49,933 nucleotides of DNA. It comes from Nonomuraea aridisoli (lineage in GTDB: Bacteria > Actinomycetota > Actinomycetes > Streptosporangiales > Streptosporangiaceae). The DNA lies in assembly GCF_003236395.1 (NCBI RefSeq), contig NZ_POUD01000030.1, positions 1 through 49,933 on the forward strand. Reading direction: 5' to 3'. A program made the position numbers and the translations under genes. The notes under the pieces were generated by a model. The model was given only the letters and a program-made list of their open reading frames with translations, ran no database searches and was not told where the DNA came from. Positions 25,321 through 33,058 of the stretch are shown here, one piece after another. How positions within the stretch are numbered: position 1 is the stretch's first letter; the number at the start of each line of letters is the position of its first letter.

Positions 25321-26324
25321 CCCGCGTACGCCTTGACCAGGGCGTCGGCGTACTGGCGGCTGGAGAGGGGGCCGCCGAAGGTCCAGATGCCGTCGGGCAG
25401 CTTGGTGACCTGGCCCTTCTCCACGAACGGCAGCGACTTCCAGATGGCGTTGCCGGCCAGCCCGTCGGCGAAGACGTCGTCGCCGTCGGAGGCGTTGTAG
25501 AAGAAGCGGATCGCGGGGTCCTTGAGCGAGGTCAGGCCCTCGACGTCGGTGGTGCCGAGGCCCCACATCTCGTCGACCTTGCCCGTCCAAGCGTTCTTCA
25601 GGCCGAGCTCGGTGGCGACGTCGGAGACGAGCGAGCCCTTGCCGAACAGCCGGATCGAGATCGTGCTGCCCTGCTTCCACCCGTCGGCCATGACGAACGG
25701 GCTGCCGCCGGCGCCCGCCGCGGCGATCTTCTGCTTGCCCTCGGCCAGCGCCGCGTCGAACTCGGCCAGCAGTTTGCCGGCCTCGGCGGTCTTGTCCAGC
25801 GCGGTGGCGATCATGTTGAGGTCCGCGCGCATGCGCGCCAGGTTGCCGGTGGCGTCGCTGCCCTCCGTCACCACCACGGGCACGAACGACTCCAGCTGGG
25901 AGACCAGCGCGGAGTCGCGCGCCGCCTCCATGACGACCAGATCGGGCTGCAGGGCGCTGATGGAGTCGACGCTGGGCTCCTGCCGGTTGCCGACGTCCTT
26001 GACGGACGGGTCGAGCTTGGCGGAGGTGTTCCAGACGCCGTACCCGGCCACGTCGGCCACGCCGATCGGCATGACGCCGAGGGAGGCCACCATCTCGGTC
26101 TCGGCCCACTCCAGGGTGACGACCCGGGTGGCCGGGCGGTCCAGCGTGACCTGCTTGCCGCGGCTGTCGGTCACGGTCACGGGGGCGGCCGACGGCGTCG
26201 CGCCGCCGGAGGGAGCCTGCTCGGCCACCGGGGCCTCGGTCGTGCCGCAGGCGGTGAGGAGGACGATGGCGGCCAGTGCCGTCAGGGTGGCCGTCAGGGC
26301 GGTGCGCATGGTGGTTCCTGTCAT
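25317..26324 (-). CDS. Iron-siderophore ABC transporter substrate-binding lipoprotein
   Basis: 335 residues from ATG 26324, which overlaps the upstream ATPase stop by 4 nt; ATG 26309 with AGGA before it is a possible alternative. Lipobox LTAC with Cys26, then a Pro/Ala/Gly linker and the FecB/BtuF-type fold: VTVTDSRGKQVTLDRPATRV, VVTLEWAETEMVASLGVMPI, ALQPDLVVMEAARDSALVSQ. It binds ferric siderophore outside the membrane and hands it to the permease encoded next. The family usually keeps two Glu that dock to permease Arg; E77 (EWAET) and E173 region fit. Confidence 0.9.
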   Translation of the reverse strand: MTGTTMRTALTATLTALAAIVLLTACGTTEAPVAEQAPSGGATPSAAPVTVTDSRGKQVTLDRPATRVVTLEWAETEMVASLGVMPIGVADVAGYGVWNTSAKLDPSVKDVGNRQEPSVDSISALQPDLVVMEAARDSALVSQLESFVPVVVTEGSDATGNLARMRADLNMIATALDKTAEAGKLLAEFDAALAEGKQKIAAAGAGGSPFVMADGWKQGSTISIRLFGKGSLVSDVATELGLKNAWTGKVDEMWGLGTTDVEGLTSLKDPAIRFFYNASDGDDVFADGLAGNAIWKSLPFVEKGQVTKLPDGIWTFGGPLSSRQYADALVKAYAG

Positions 26325-27139
26325 GTCGTCGCGGGGGCGGTTCTGCTGTGGCGGCCGATCGGCCGGGTGGTCACGGCTCCGGTGCCGGGGTCGTGGCTGA
26401 CCTCGATGCGGATGCCGTAGGTGTCGCTGAGCAGGCTCTCGGTGAGCACCTGCGCGGGCGGGCCGTCGGCGCGGACCCGCCCCTCGTGCAGCAGCACGAC
26501 GTGGTCGGCGATCTCGGCGGCCTGGTTGAGGTCGTGCAGGACGACGCCGATCGCCACGCCGTGCCCGTCGGCCAGGTCGCGGACGAGCTCCAGCAGCTCC
26601 ACCTGGTAACGCAGGTCGAGGAACGTGGTGGGCTCGTCCAGCAGCAGGACGCCGGTGTCCTGTGCCAGGCAGGTGGCCAGCCAGACGCGCTGCAGCTCGC
26701 CGCCCGACAGCTCGTCCACGGGCCGGTCGGCCATCGGCGTGACGCCGGTCAGCTCCATGGCTCTGGCGACGGCCGCCGCGCCGCCGGGGTCGGCGGCCCG
26801 CCAGCGCCGCCGGTACGGGTGGCGGCCGTACCCGACGACGTCCGACACCCGCACGCCGCCCGGCGTGGGGCGGCTCTGCGCGAGCAGGGTCACCCGCCCG
26901 GCGAAGTCGCGCGCCGTCAGCTGCAGCGCGTCGGCGCCGTCGCCCAGCGTCACGGTGCCGCTGTCGGGAAGGTGCAGCCTGGCCAGCGCGCGCAGCAGCG
27001 TGGACTTGCCGCTGCCGTTCGGGCCCACCAGGGCGGTCACGTGGCCCGGGCGCAACGTGATGCGTCCGTCCTCGACCACGGGGGTGCCGTGATAGCTGAG
27101 GCGCAGCTCCACGCCGCGGAGGGCGATCTCCTCGGTCAT
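26321..27139 (-). CDS. Iron-siderophore ABC transporter ATP-binding protein (FecE/FepC type)
   Basis: 272 residues. Walker A GPNGSGKST (39-47), Q-loop LLAQSRPTPGG (85-95), signature LSGGELQRVWLA (144-155), Walker B VLLLDEPTTFLD (164-175), H-loop VLHDLNQAAEIAD. All residues for ATP hydrolysis are present. YGRHPYRRRW (103-112) is the segment typical for siderophore-uptake ATPases. First gene of the operon: ATG 27139 lies 4 nt from an iron box, so expression should be switched on under iron starvation. Overlaps the binding-protein gene by 4 nt. Confidence 0.93.
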   Translation of the reverse strand: MTEEIALRGVELRLSYHGTPVVEDGRITLRPGHVTALVGPNGSGKSTLLRALARLHLPDSGTVTLGDGADALQLTARDFAGRVTLLAQSRPTPGGVRVSDVVGYGRHPYRRRWRAADPGGAAAVARAMELTGVTPMADRPVDELSGGELQRVWLATCLAQDTGVLLLDEPTTFLDLRYQVELLELVRDLADGHGVAIGVVLHDLNQAAEIADHVVLLHEGRVRADGPPAQVLTESLLSDTYGIRIEVSHDPGTGAVTTRPIGRHSRTAPATT

Positions 27140-27143
27140 GGGC

Positions 27144-27162
27144 TTAGGTTAGCCTAACCTTT
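27144..27162. promoter_or_regulatory. DtxR/IdeR-type iron box
   Basis: TTAGGTTAGCCTAACCTTT, matching the 19-bp consensus TTAGGTTAGSCTAACCTAA at 17 positions. It lies 4 nt before the ATPase start, across the presumed -10 region (TAGGCT on the minus strand), so iron-loaded repressor would shut the operon and the mRNA has almost no leader. Confidence 0.9.
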
Positions 27163-27171
27163 CCTGAAAGA

Positions 27172-27543
27172 TTACCCCTGGTCCCCGCATATCCGAAAGG
27201 GCTGGGATACCCCGTCCTGCGGCTGATCGGCGGCAGGCACCGCGCGGTCACCTTCGACGCCCGCGGGCGCGGCAGGTCCGGCAGGTCGGCCGACTACTCC
27301 CTCGGGGCCGCGATCGGCGACGTCGGCCGCGTGATCGAGACGGCCGGGCTCGACCGGCCCTCCGGCGCGCCGGCCGAGGACAACGCCCGGATGCGCGCCG
27401 CCGTCTCCACGGCCACGGCGGCGAACGAGCTGGTGACGGTCTTCGCGACCGCGCCGGGCAACCACGTCCAGGTCGTCGCCAAGGACGCCGCGCTGGTGGC
27501 CGGGGCGATCGAGTACGTCGTCCAGCACCGTGTTGTCATATGA
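27172..27543 (+). pseudogene. Alpha/beta-hydrolase remnant with internal deletion
   Basis: One frame ending TGA at 27541-27543 joins two pieces of an alpha/beta hydrolase. The first half has GYPVLRLIGG, AVTFDARGRGRSGRSADYS and VGRVIETAGLDRP, the region just before the nucleophile elbow. The second half has VTVFATAPGNHVQVVAKDAA, then LVAGAIEYVV, the end of such proteins including the catalytic-His loop (PGNH). The middle, with the G-x-S-x-G nucleophile and catalytic Asp, is missing, and so is the N-terminus with any start. About 70 codons could still be read from GTG 27331, but no active enzyme can result. The stop codon lies within the promoter of the next gene. Confidence 0.7.
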
Positions 27544-27561
27544 CTTGGCGACTCGTACGAT
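27533..27561 (+). promoter_or_regulatory. Promoter of the talarate/galactarate dehydratase operon with palindrome
   Basis: TTGTCA (27533-27538), 17-nt spacer, TACGAT (27556-27561). A perfect 10-bp palindrome GTCATATGAC (27535-27544) covers the -35, and a second inverted repeat ACGATG-N7-CATCGT (27557-27575) covers the -10. Either may bind the GntR regulator encoded third in this operon. Confidence 0.6.
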
Positions 27562-27599
27562 GACATGCGCATCGTCCGACTTCACCGCTGGGATCCGCC

Positions 27600-28727
27600 A
27601 TGGCCTCCGACCGCATCCGCCACGTCTCGCTCTCCTCCGTCACCCTTCCGCTCGACGTCCCGGTCAGCGACGCCAAGGTGCTGACAGGGCGGCAGAAGCC
27701 GATGACGGAGATCGCCTTCCTCTTCGCCGAGATCAGCACGGAGGACGGCCACGAGGGCGTCGGCTTCAGCTACTCCAAGCGGGCGGGCGGCCCGGCCCAG
27801 TACGCCCACGCCAAGGAGGTCGGGGAGAACCTCCTCGGCCAGGACCCGTCCGACATCGGCAAGGTGTACGACACGCTGCTGTGGGCGGGCGCCTCCGTGG
27901 GCCGCTCGGGGGTGGCCACCCAGGCGCTGGCCGCGATCGACATCGCCCTGTGGGACCTGAAGGCCAAGCGCGCAGGGCTGCCGCTGGCCAAGCTGCTCGG
28001 CGCCTACCGCGACTCCGTCCGGACGTACAACACCTCCGGGGGCTTCCTGCACGCGCCGATCGAGGAGGTCAAGGAGCGGGCGGCCCGGTCGCTGGCCGGT
28101 GGGATCGGCGGCATCAAGATCAAGGTCGGTCAGCCGGACATGAAGGAGGATTTGCGCCGCCTGGCGGCCGTGCGTGAGCACATCGGCGAGGACACGCCGC
28201 TGATGGTGGACGCGAACCAGCAGTGGGACCGGCCGTCCGCTCTCCGTTTCGGGCGGGCGGTGGAGGAGCTGGGCCTGGTGTGGATCGAGGAGCCGCTGGA
28301 CGCCTACGACGCCGAGGGGCACGCCCAGCTCGCCGCCGCGCTCGACACCCCGATCGCGACGGGGGAGATGCTCTCCAGCGTCGCCGAGCACGTCCGGCTC
28401 ATCGAGGCCCGCGCCGCCGACATCATCCAGCCGGACGCGCCGCGCGTCGGCGGCATCACCCCGTTCCTGCGCCTGGCCACCCTCGCCGACCACGCGGGCC
28501 TGCAGCTGGCCCCGCACTTCGCCATGGAGATCCACCTCCACCTGGCCGCCGCCTACCCGCGCGAGCCCTGGGTCGAGCACTTCGAGTGGCTCAACCCGCT
28601 GTTCAACGAGCGGCTGGAGACCCGCGACGGCCGCATGATCGTCCCGGACCGGCCCGGGCTCGGCCTCACGCTGAGCGAGCAGTGCCGCAAGTGGGCCGTG
28701 GACGGCGTCGAGTTCGGGAAGGCCTGA
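27600..28727 (+). CDS. Enolase-superfamily L-talarate/galactarate dehydratase-like protein, copy 1
   Basis: 375 residues. Mandelate-racemase-subgroup active site: KIK (K173, K175), metal ligands D204 (MVDANQQWD), E230 (WIEEPL) and E256 (ATGEML), and the D279/H306 dyad (QPDAPRVGG, APHFAME). The segments VDANQQWDRPSAL, IEEPLDAYDAEGHAQLAAAL, APHFAMEIHLHLAAAYP and FEWLNPLFNERLE closely follow Salmonella L-talarate/galactarate dehydratase. That enzyme removes water from galactarate or L-talarate to give 5-dehydro-4-deoxyglucarate, the substrate of KdgD, which is also in this window. First of a three-gene operon with a second copy and a GntR regulator. Residues 152-258 are encoded by a 320-bp stretch identical to that in copy 2. 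Confidence 0.88.
   Translation: MASDRIRHVSLSSVTLPLDVPVSDAKVLTGRQKPMTEIAFLFAEISTEDGHEGVGFSYSKRAGGPAQYAHAKEVGENLLGQDPSDIGKVYDTLLWAGASVGRSGVATQALAAIDIALWDLKAKRAGLPLAKLLGAYRDSVRTYNTSGGFLHAPIEEVKERAARSLAGGIGGIKIKVGQPDMKEDLRRLAAVREHIGEDTPLMVDANQQWDRPSALRFGRAVEELGLVWIEEPLDAYDAEGHAQLAAALDTPIATGEMLSSVAEHVRLIEARAADIIQPDAPRVGGITPFLRLATLADHAGLQLAPHFAMEIHLHLAAAYPREPWVEHFEWLNPLFNERLETRDGRMIVPDRPGLGLTLSEQCRKWAVDGVEFGKA
28053..28372 (+). repeat. 320-bp direct repeat, copy A (gene-conversion tract)
   Basis: Every base of 28053-28372 matches 29182-29501, offset 1129. The flanks on both sides fall at once to ordinary paralogue divergence. The tract covers the barrel core with K173/K175, D204, E230 and E256 of copy 1. 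Confidence 0.95.
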
Positions 28728-28731
28728 CGCC

Positions 28732-29859
28732 ATGGGCGACCGCATCACGTCGGTGCGCCTCGGCCACTACGCCGTGCCGCTAGCCCACGCCGTCAGCGAC
28801 GCCAAGGTGGCCACCGGCAGGCAACGGCCGCTGACCCAGATCGACGTCCTCACCTGCGAGATCGGCACGGACGACGGCCTGACGGGGCTCGGGTTCTCCT
28901 ACACGACGCGGGCCGGCTGCCGGGCGCAGTTCGCGCACGCCAAGGAGATCGCGGACAACCTGCTGGGCGAGGACCCGTCCGACATCGGCCGCCTGTACGA
29001 GCGGCTGCTGTGGGCCGGCGCGTCGGTGGGCCGGTCGGGAGCGGCCACGCAGGCCATCGCCTCCGCCGACACCGCGCTCTGGGACGTCAAGGCCCGACGG
29101 GCCGGGCTGCCGCTGGCCAAGCTGATGGGCGCCCACCGCGACGCGGTGCGCGTCTACAACACCTCCGGCGGCTACCTCCAGGCGCCGATCGAGGAGGTCA
29201 AGGAGCGGGCGGCCCGGTCGCTGGCCGGTGGGATCGGCGGCATCAAGATCAAGGTCGGTCAGCCGGACATGAAGGAGGATTTGCGCCGCCTGGCGGCCGT
29301 GCGTGAGCACATCGGCGAGGACACGCCGCTGATGGTGGACGCGAACCAGCAGTGGGACCGGCCGTCCGCTCTCCGTTTCGGGCGGGCGGTGGAGGAGCTG
29401 GGCCTGGTGTGGATCGAGGAGCCGCTGGACGCCTACGACGCCGAGGGGCACGCCCAGCTCGCCGCCGCGCTCGACACCCCGATCGCGACGGGGGAGATGC
29501 TGGCCGGCGTGCCCGACCTCGTCCGCCTCATCGACCTGCGCGCGGTCGGCTTCCTCCAGCCCGACGTGCCGCGCGTCGGCGGCGTCACCCCCTACCTCAA
29601 GGTCGCCGCGCTGGCCGACCACGCCCATCTGCAGGTCGCGCCGCACTTCGTGATGGAGATCCACGTCCACCTGGCCGCCGCCTACCCGCGCGACTCCTGG
29701 GTCGAGCACATCGAATGGCTCTCCCCGCTGTTCGAGGAGCGGCTGGAGATCGACGGCGGGCGCATGCGCGTCCCCGACCGGCCGGGCCTCGGGCTGACGC
29801 TGAGCGAACGCCGCCACGAGTGGCTCCTGGACGATGCCCGATTCGGGACGGCCGAGTAG
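28732..29859 (+). CDS. Enolase-superfamily L-talarate/galactarate dehydratase-like protein, copy 2
   Basis: 375 residues, starting 4 nt after copy 1 ends. Same active-site set shifted by one residue: K172/K174, D203, E229, E255, D278 (LQPDVPRVGG), H305 (APHFVME). The N-terminal capping domain (residues 1-150) and the end (259-375) differ from copy 1 at many positions, while residues 151-257 are encoded by DNA identical to copy 1. The capping domain shapes the substrate pocket in this superfamily, so the two enzymes may differ in preferred diacid while sharing a catalytic core. Weak ribosome-binding site (GAAGG at some distance) suggests translation coupled to copy 1. Confidence 0.88.
   Translation: MGDRITSVRLGHYAVPLAHAVSDAKVATGRQRPLTQIDVLTCEIGTDDGLTGLGFSYTTRAGCRAQFAHAKEIADNLLGEDPSDIGRLYERLLWAGASVGRSGAATQAIASADTALWDVKARRAGLPLAKLMGAHRDAVRVYNTSGGYLQAPIEEVKERAARSLAGGIGGIKIKVGQPDMKEDLRRLAAVREHIGEDTPLMVDANQQWDRPSALRFGRAVEELGLVWIEEPLDAYDAEGHAQLAAALDTPIATGEMLAGVPDLVRLIDLRAVGFLQPDVPRVGGVTPYLKVAALADHAHLQVAPHFVMEIHVHLAAAYPRDSWVEHIEWLSPLFEERLEIDGGRMRVPDRPGLGLTLSERRHEWLLDDARFGTAE
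29182..29501 (+). repeat. 320-bp direct repeat, copy B (gene-conversion tract)
   Basis: Identical to 28053-28372. Synonymous positions are also identical, including uncommon codons such as GAT TTG and CTC CGT TTC, so this reflects recent conversion or slipped recombination and not protein-level constraint. Confidence 0.95.
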
Positions 29860-29869
29860 ATTGTCAGCC

Positions 29870-30604
29870 GTGCCGCCCGATCACAAGCCCGGCCCGGGGG
29901 AGAAGCTCGACCGCGACACCGGGCGCGGGCTCGCCCACGAGCTGGTCGAGCGGCTCAAGGCGCGCATCCTCGCCGGCGAGATCCAGCCGGGTCAGAAGCT
30001 GCCGACCGAGTCCTCGCTCATCCAGGAGTTCGGCGTGAGCCGCACGGTGGTGCGCGAGGCCGTCTCGCGGCTGCAGGCGGCCGGGCTGGTCGAGACGTTC
30101 CAGGGGCGCGGCTCGTTCGTGCTCGACGTGCCCGCCTCGACGGCCTTCTCCGTCGAGGCGTCCCGCGTCCGCACCCACCGCGACGTCCTCGACATGATCG
30201 ACTTCCGCATCGGCGTCGAGTCGGAGGCCGCCGGGCTGGCCGCGGAGCGGCGTACGGACCTGCAGCTGAAAGCCGTCGAACGGGCGCTGGTGGACCTCGG
30301 GCGCTCCGGCGAGCAGCCGGGCCACGCGGTCGAGGCCGACTTCGCGTTCCACCTCAAGATCGCGGTCGCCTCGGGCAACCGGTTCTACTCCGACCTGCTC
30401 TCCTCGCTCGGCCCCATGATGATCATGTTGCCGCGCACGCGCCTCGAGCACGTCTACACCGTCTCCGACGCCACCCACCTCACGCGGGTGACGCTGGAGC
30501 ACGAGAACATCTACCGCGCCATCGCCGACCGCGACGCCGCCGCCGCGCGCGCCGCGATGCGGCTGCACCTGTCCAACTCGCGCGCGCGGCTGCAGGCCCC
30601 CTGA
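29870..30604 (+). CDS. GntR-family (FadR subfamily) regulator
   Basis: 244 residues from GTG 29870 (TTG 29861 is also in frame), 10 nt after the dehydratase stop. Winged HTH at about 11-75: LAHELVERLKARILAGEIQP, GQKLPTESSLIQEFGVSRTV and VREAVSRLQAAGLVETFQGR. The C-terminal FCD domain has VEADFAFHLKIAVASGN (Asp and His metal ligands), later HENIYRAIADRDAAAARAAM. FadR-subfamily members usually sense sugar acids or other carboxylates and repress their catabolic genes. Position as third gene of the dehydratase operon suggests autoregulation through the palindrome at 27535-27544. Confidence 0.88.
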   Translation: MPPDHKPGPGEKLDRDTGRGLAHELVERLKARILAGEIQPGQKLPTESSLIQEFGVSRTVVREAVSRLQAAGLVETFQGRGSFVLDVPASTAFSVEASRVRTHRDVLDMIDFRIGVESEAAGLAAERRTDLQLKAVERALVDLGRSGEQPGHAVEADFAFHLKIAVASGNRFYSDLLSSLGPMMIMLPRTRLEHVYTVSDATHLTRVTLEHENIYRAIADRDAAAARAAMRLHLSNSRARLQAP

Positions 30605-30718
30605 CCGCTGTCGGCGTCGGCCGCCTCGTCATCACCTTCGATCCGGGACATCGGACCTGCCCGCGAATGTGGATTTTTCCGCAGTCGGGTGGTGCCGATC
30701 CGTCGATGATCCTGGACC

Positions 30719-31648
30719 GTGAAGAAACTACTCATCCTTCTGACCGCCGCCCTCGGCGCGACAGCCGGGACCGCTCTGGCCCTTCCCGCGGCTCAGGCGG
30801 CGACCGGAGCGCCGCTGCGCATCGTCGCGCTGGGCGACTCCTACGGCTCCGGCACCGGGGCCGGTGATTACGAGCCGGGCACCGAGGGCTCCTGCTGGCG
30901 GAGCGCCGGCTCCGCCGCCGAGCTCATCGCGAAGGACCTCGCCGCGAGGGGGCGGAAGGTCGCGCTCACCAACGTGACGTGCAGCGGCGCGACCAGCGCG
31001 AGCCTCAGCCGGGAGTTCAAGGGCCGGCCTCCGCAGCTCGACGCGCTCCGCCGGACCACGGACGTCGTGATGCTCACCATCGGCGCCACGGACGTCGACT
31101 TCTCCGGCTACGGCGGCATCTGCCTCCAGGCGGACTGTTCGGGTCCCGCCACCACGGCGACGCTCGGGAAACTGCCCGCCATGGGCGCGGACGTGCGCAA
31201 GCTCCTCGCCGAGATCAAGCGGCGCAGCCCGCGGGCCCAGATCGTCATGACCGGCTACGGCGCGCAGCTGACGCGGGGGGCGAACGCCCCAGGCGTCCCG
31301 CTCGACCCGATCTGTGGTCCCGACGTGGCCACACCGGCGGAACGCGTCGCGGGTGAGTCGGTGATGGTCGCGCTGGACACCACCCTGCGCCGGGCCGCGC
31401 TCGCGGCCAGGAGCCGCCACGTGAACGTCACGTACGTGAGCCCGTACAAGGCGCCGGGTGTCCTCGAACCCACGTTCCGGGGACATTCGCTGTGCGAGTC
31501 GGCCGACCCGTACTACCGGGGCTTCGACGCCCTGGCCGACGGTCAGGAGGGGCCGGACGCCGTGTTCCACCTGAACCGCAAGGGGCAGGCCGCCATGGCC
31601 GCCCTCGTCCGCCGCGCGGTCCCCGCCCTCGCCGTCCACCACCGCTGA
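30719..31648 (+). CDS. Secreted SGNH/GDSL-type hydrolase
   Basis: 309 residues from GTG 30719. Signal peptide 1-28 (KKLLILLTAALGATAGTALA, cleavage after AQA). Block I GDSYGSGTGAG with nucleophile Ser41; Cys58/Cys89 and further Cys likely form disulfides as in Streptomyces lipases. The block III motif, normally GGND, is GATD (122-125): the oxyanion-hole Asn is Thr. The terminal motif VFHLNRKGQ gives catalytic His284 and a Pro-to-Leu change. The family hydrolyses lipid or carbohydrate esters outside the cell. The changed block III may lower or alter activity. A hairpin follows the gene. Confidence 0.85.
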   Translation: MKKLLILLTAALGATAGTALALPAAQAATGAPLRIVALGDSYGSGTGAGDYEPGTEGSCWRSAGSAAELIAKDLAARGRKVALTNVTCSGATSASLSREFKGRPPQLDALRRTTDVVMLTIGATDVDFSGYGGICLQADCSGPATTATLGKLPAMGADVRKLLAEIKRRSPRAQIVMTGYGAQLTRGANAPGVPLDPICGPDVATPAERVAGESVMVALDTTLRRAALAARSRHVNVTYVSPYKAPGVLEPTFRGHSLCESADPYYRGFDALADGQEGPDAVFHLNRKGQAAMAALVRRAVPALAVHHR

Positions 31649-31704
31649 CCAAGCCAGGGCGCCGGCGGCGTACGGGCCCTTCGCCTGCCACAACATGTGG
31701 AGGA

Positions 31705-31729
31705 CGGGTCCGCCGAGTGTGCGGACCCG
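31705..31729 (+). terminator. Terminator after the SGNH hydrolase gene
   Basis: 9-bp perfect stem CGGGTCCGC (31705-31713) with GCGGACCCG (31721-31729), loop CGAGTGT. It lies between the convergent genes ending at 31648 and 31837 and may work in both directions. Confidence 0.65.
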
Positions 31730-31836
31730 CCCTTCACGGAGCAGCCACCGGGGCGCGTTTCACGCGCCGGGCTGTCGTGACCCCGCGTTGACCGCATGCG
31801 CGATGCCGCTCAGAGCCCGGCCATTCCGCCTCGGGC

Positions 31837-32856
31837 TCATTCTTGGTGGGCGGGTGGCCGGTCGGATGATGAGCAGCCCTCGTGGAGGCTGGTGCCCAGC
31901 GCTGTGCGGCTATGGACCACGGCGGCGCCGTACCGGACAGTGGTGATCAATCCGGCCTCCCGCAGCACGGCGGCATGCCGGCTGGCGGAAGCCGGCGAGA
32001 TCTTCAGCCGGCGGGAGAGCTGAGTGGTGGTCAATCCGGTGCCCACGGCTCTCAGGACGGCAGCGCGCGTGCTTCCGATCAGAGTCTCAAGTGGCCTGCG
32101 GCTCGACTTCTCCGTGGCGTATATCTCCCAGGACGGGTTGATCGGATAGACGAGCACAGGCGGCAGCAGCGGGTCCGCCAGCGAGATCGGGACTCTTCTG
32201 CAGAAGAAGGAGGGCACCAGAAGCAGGCCTTGGCCGCCCAGGTGCAGTTCCTGGTCGATGTCGTAGTCGACCTCGAGGACGGGCGGCCGCCAGCGCATGG
32301 TTGAGCACATGCTGGTCAGCAGCCCTTCGACGCCGATGTCGAGGAATCGGGTGACGTGCTTGGCGCGGTCGACGTTGACCGCCGGTTGGATGAGGTCGTC
32401 GTGCGCGGCGATGGCCGCCTGGTGGTAGGCGCGCAGCGCGTCGGTGAGCTGCGTGAGTGCCGCCACCTCGCCATCGGCCAAGGAACGCACCCAACCGGGG
32501 AGCGAGACGTGCTGCGCCAGCCGCTGCAACTCGCTCCTCAGCTGGTGGCGGGGAGTGGAGCGGATCGCCTCCAGCCCCGCCTCCAGTCCGTTGCGGGCCG
32601 CGGCCGGAGTGAGGAAGTCGGGGAAGTAGGGCCCCATGGGCGCCAGCGTCGTGAGCAGGCGGGCACCTGTCCGCATGTTCGCCCTCTGCACGGGATCGCT
32701 TCTCAATCGGCGCATCCACGGCTGATACGCCGGAGCTTTGTCCAGGTCGTTGAGGCGAAACCGGCTCAGAAGTATTTCCCACATGGGATCCACGGTGGCG
32801 GCGACCGTGGTTCGGGCCAGATCGTCGGCGGTGAAGTGGACCCGCAGCGTCCCCAT
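31837..32856 (-). CDS. Regulator with C-terminal ArsR-like winged helix (DUF5937 type)
   Basis: 339 residues from ATG 32856 with GGAGAG 5 nt upstream; an upstream in-frame ATG at 32901 has no such site. Residues 1-250 form the N-terminal domain found in actinobacterial regulators of this kind (LRVHFTADDLARTTVAATVD, then PMWEILLSRFRL). Residues about 265-325 are a winged helix: LETLIGSTRAAVLRAVGTGL, TTTQLSRRLKISPASASRHA and AVLREAGLITTVRYGAAVVH. The ligand is unknown. The nearest divergent gene is the lipoprotein at 33059; no operator is obvious in 32857-33058, which is somewhat AT-rich near 32890. Confidence 0.82.
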   Translation of the reverse strand: MGTLRVHFTADDLARTTVAATVDPMWEILLSRFRLNDLDKAPAYQPWMRRLRSDPVQRANMRTGARLLTTLAPMGPYFPDFLTPAAARNGLEAGLEAIRSTPRHQLRSELQRLAQHVSLPGWVRSLADGEVAALTQLTDALRAYHQAAIAAHDDLIQPAVNVDRAKHVTRFLDIGVEGLLTSMCSTMRWRPPVLEVDYDIDQELHLGGQGLLLVPSFFCRRVPISLADPLLPPVLVYPINPSWEIYATEKSSRRPLETLIGSTRAAVLRAVGTGLTTTQLSRRLKISPASASRHAAVLREAGLITTVRYGAAVVHSRTALGTSLHEGCSSSDRPPAHQE

Positions 32857-33058
32857 TGACTCTCCGTAGTGAGGAAGTGTCGATATTGGGTGTAACAACA
32901 CATTTTACTATGGAATGATTGGTTTTCACACTTCTCACCAGCCTCTGACCGGCGCCTTTTCACATGCGTGCAATGTTCTTGTTTGGCCCTATATGTATGG
33001 ATGAAGCTGAGGCCAACGCGGATTCGCCGCAGAAGGGCGTATCGAAAGGAGGAACGGA

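Noticed and set aside
23176..25500. 774-codon open frame opposite the siderophore permease
   Set aside because: Low-complexity Gln/His/Arg-rich translation with no motif; the opposite strand has clear FecCD homology.
25321..26109. A possible 961-residue protein extending the siderophore permease upstream
   Set aside because: The extra N-terminal part is an out-of-frame reading of the binding-protein gene; the GTGA overlap at 25317-25320 gives the real start.
28223..29306. Apparent repeated Arg/Gly-rich proteins with identical sequence within the dehydratase region
   Set aside because: They are other-frame readings of the identical 320-bp tract, not separate genes.
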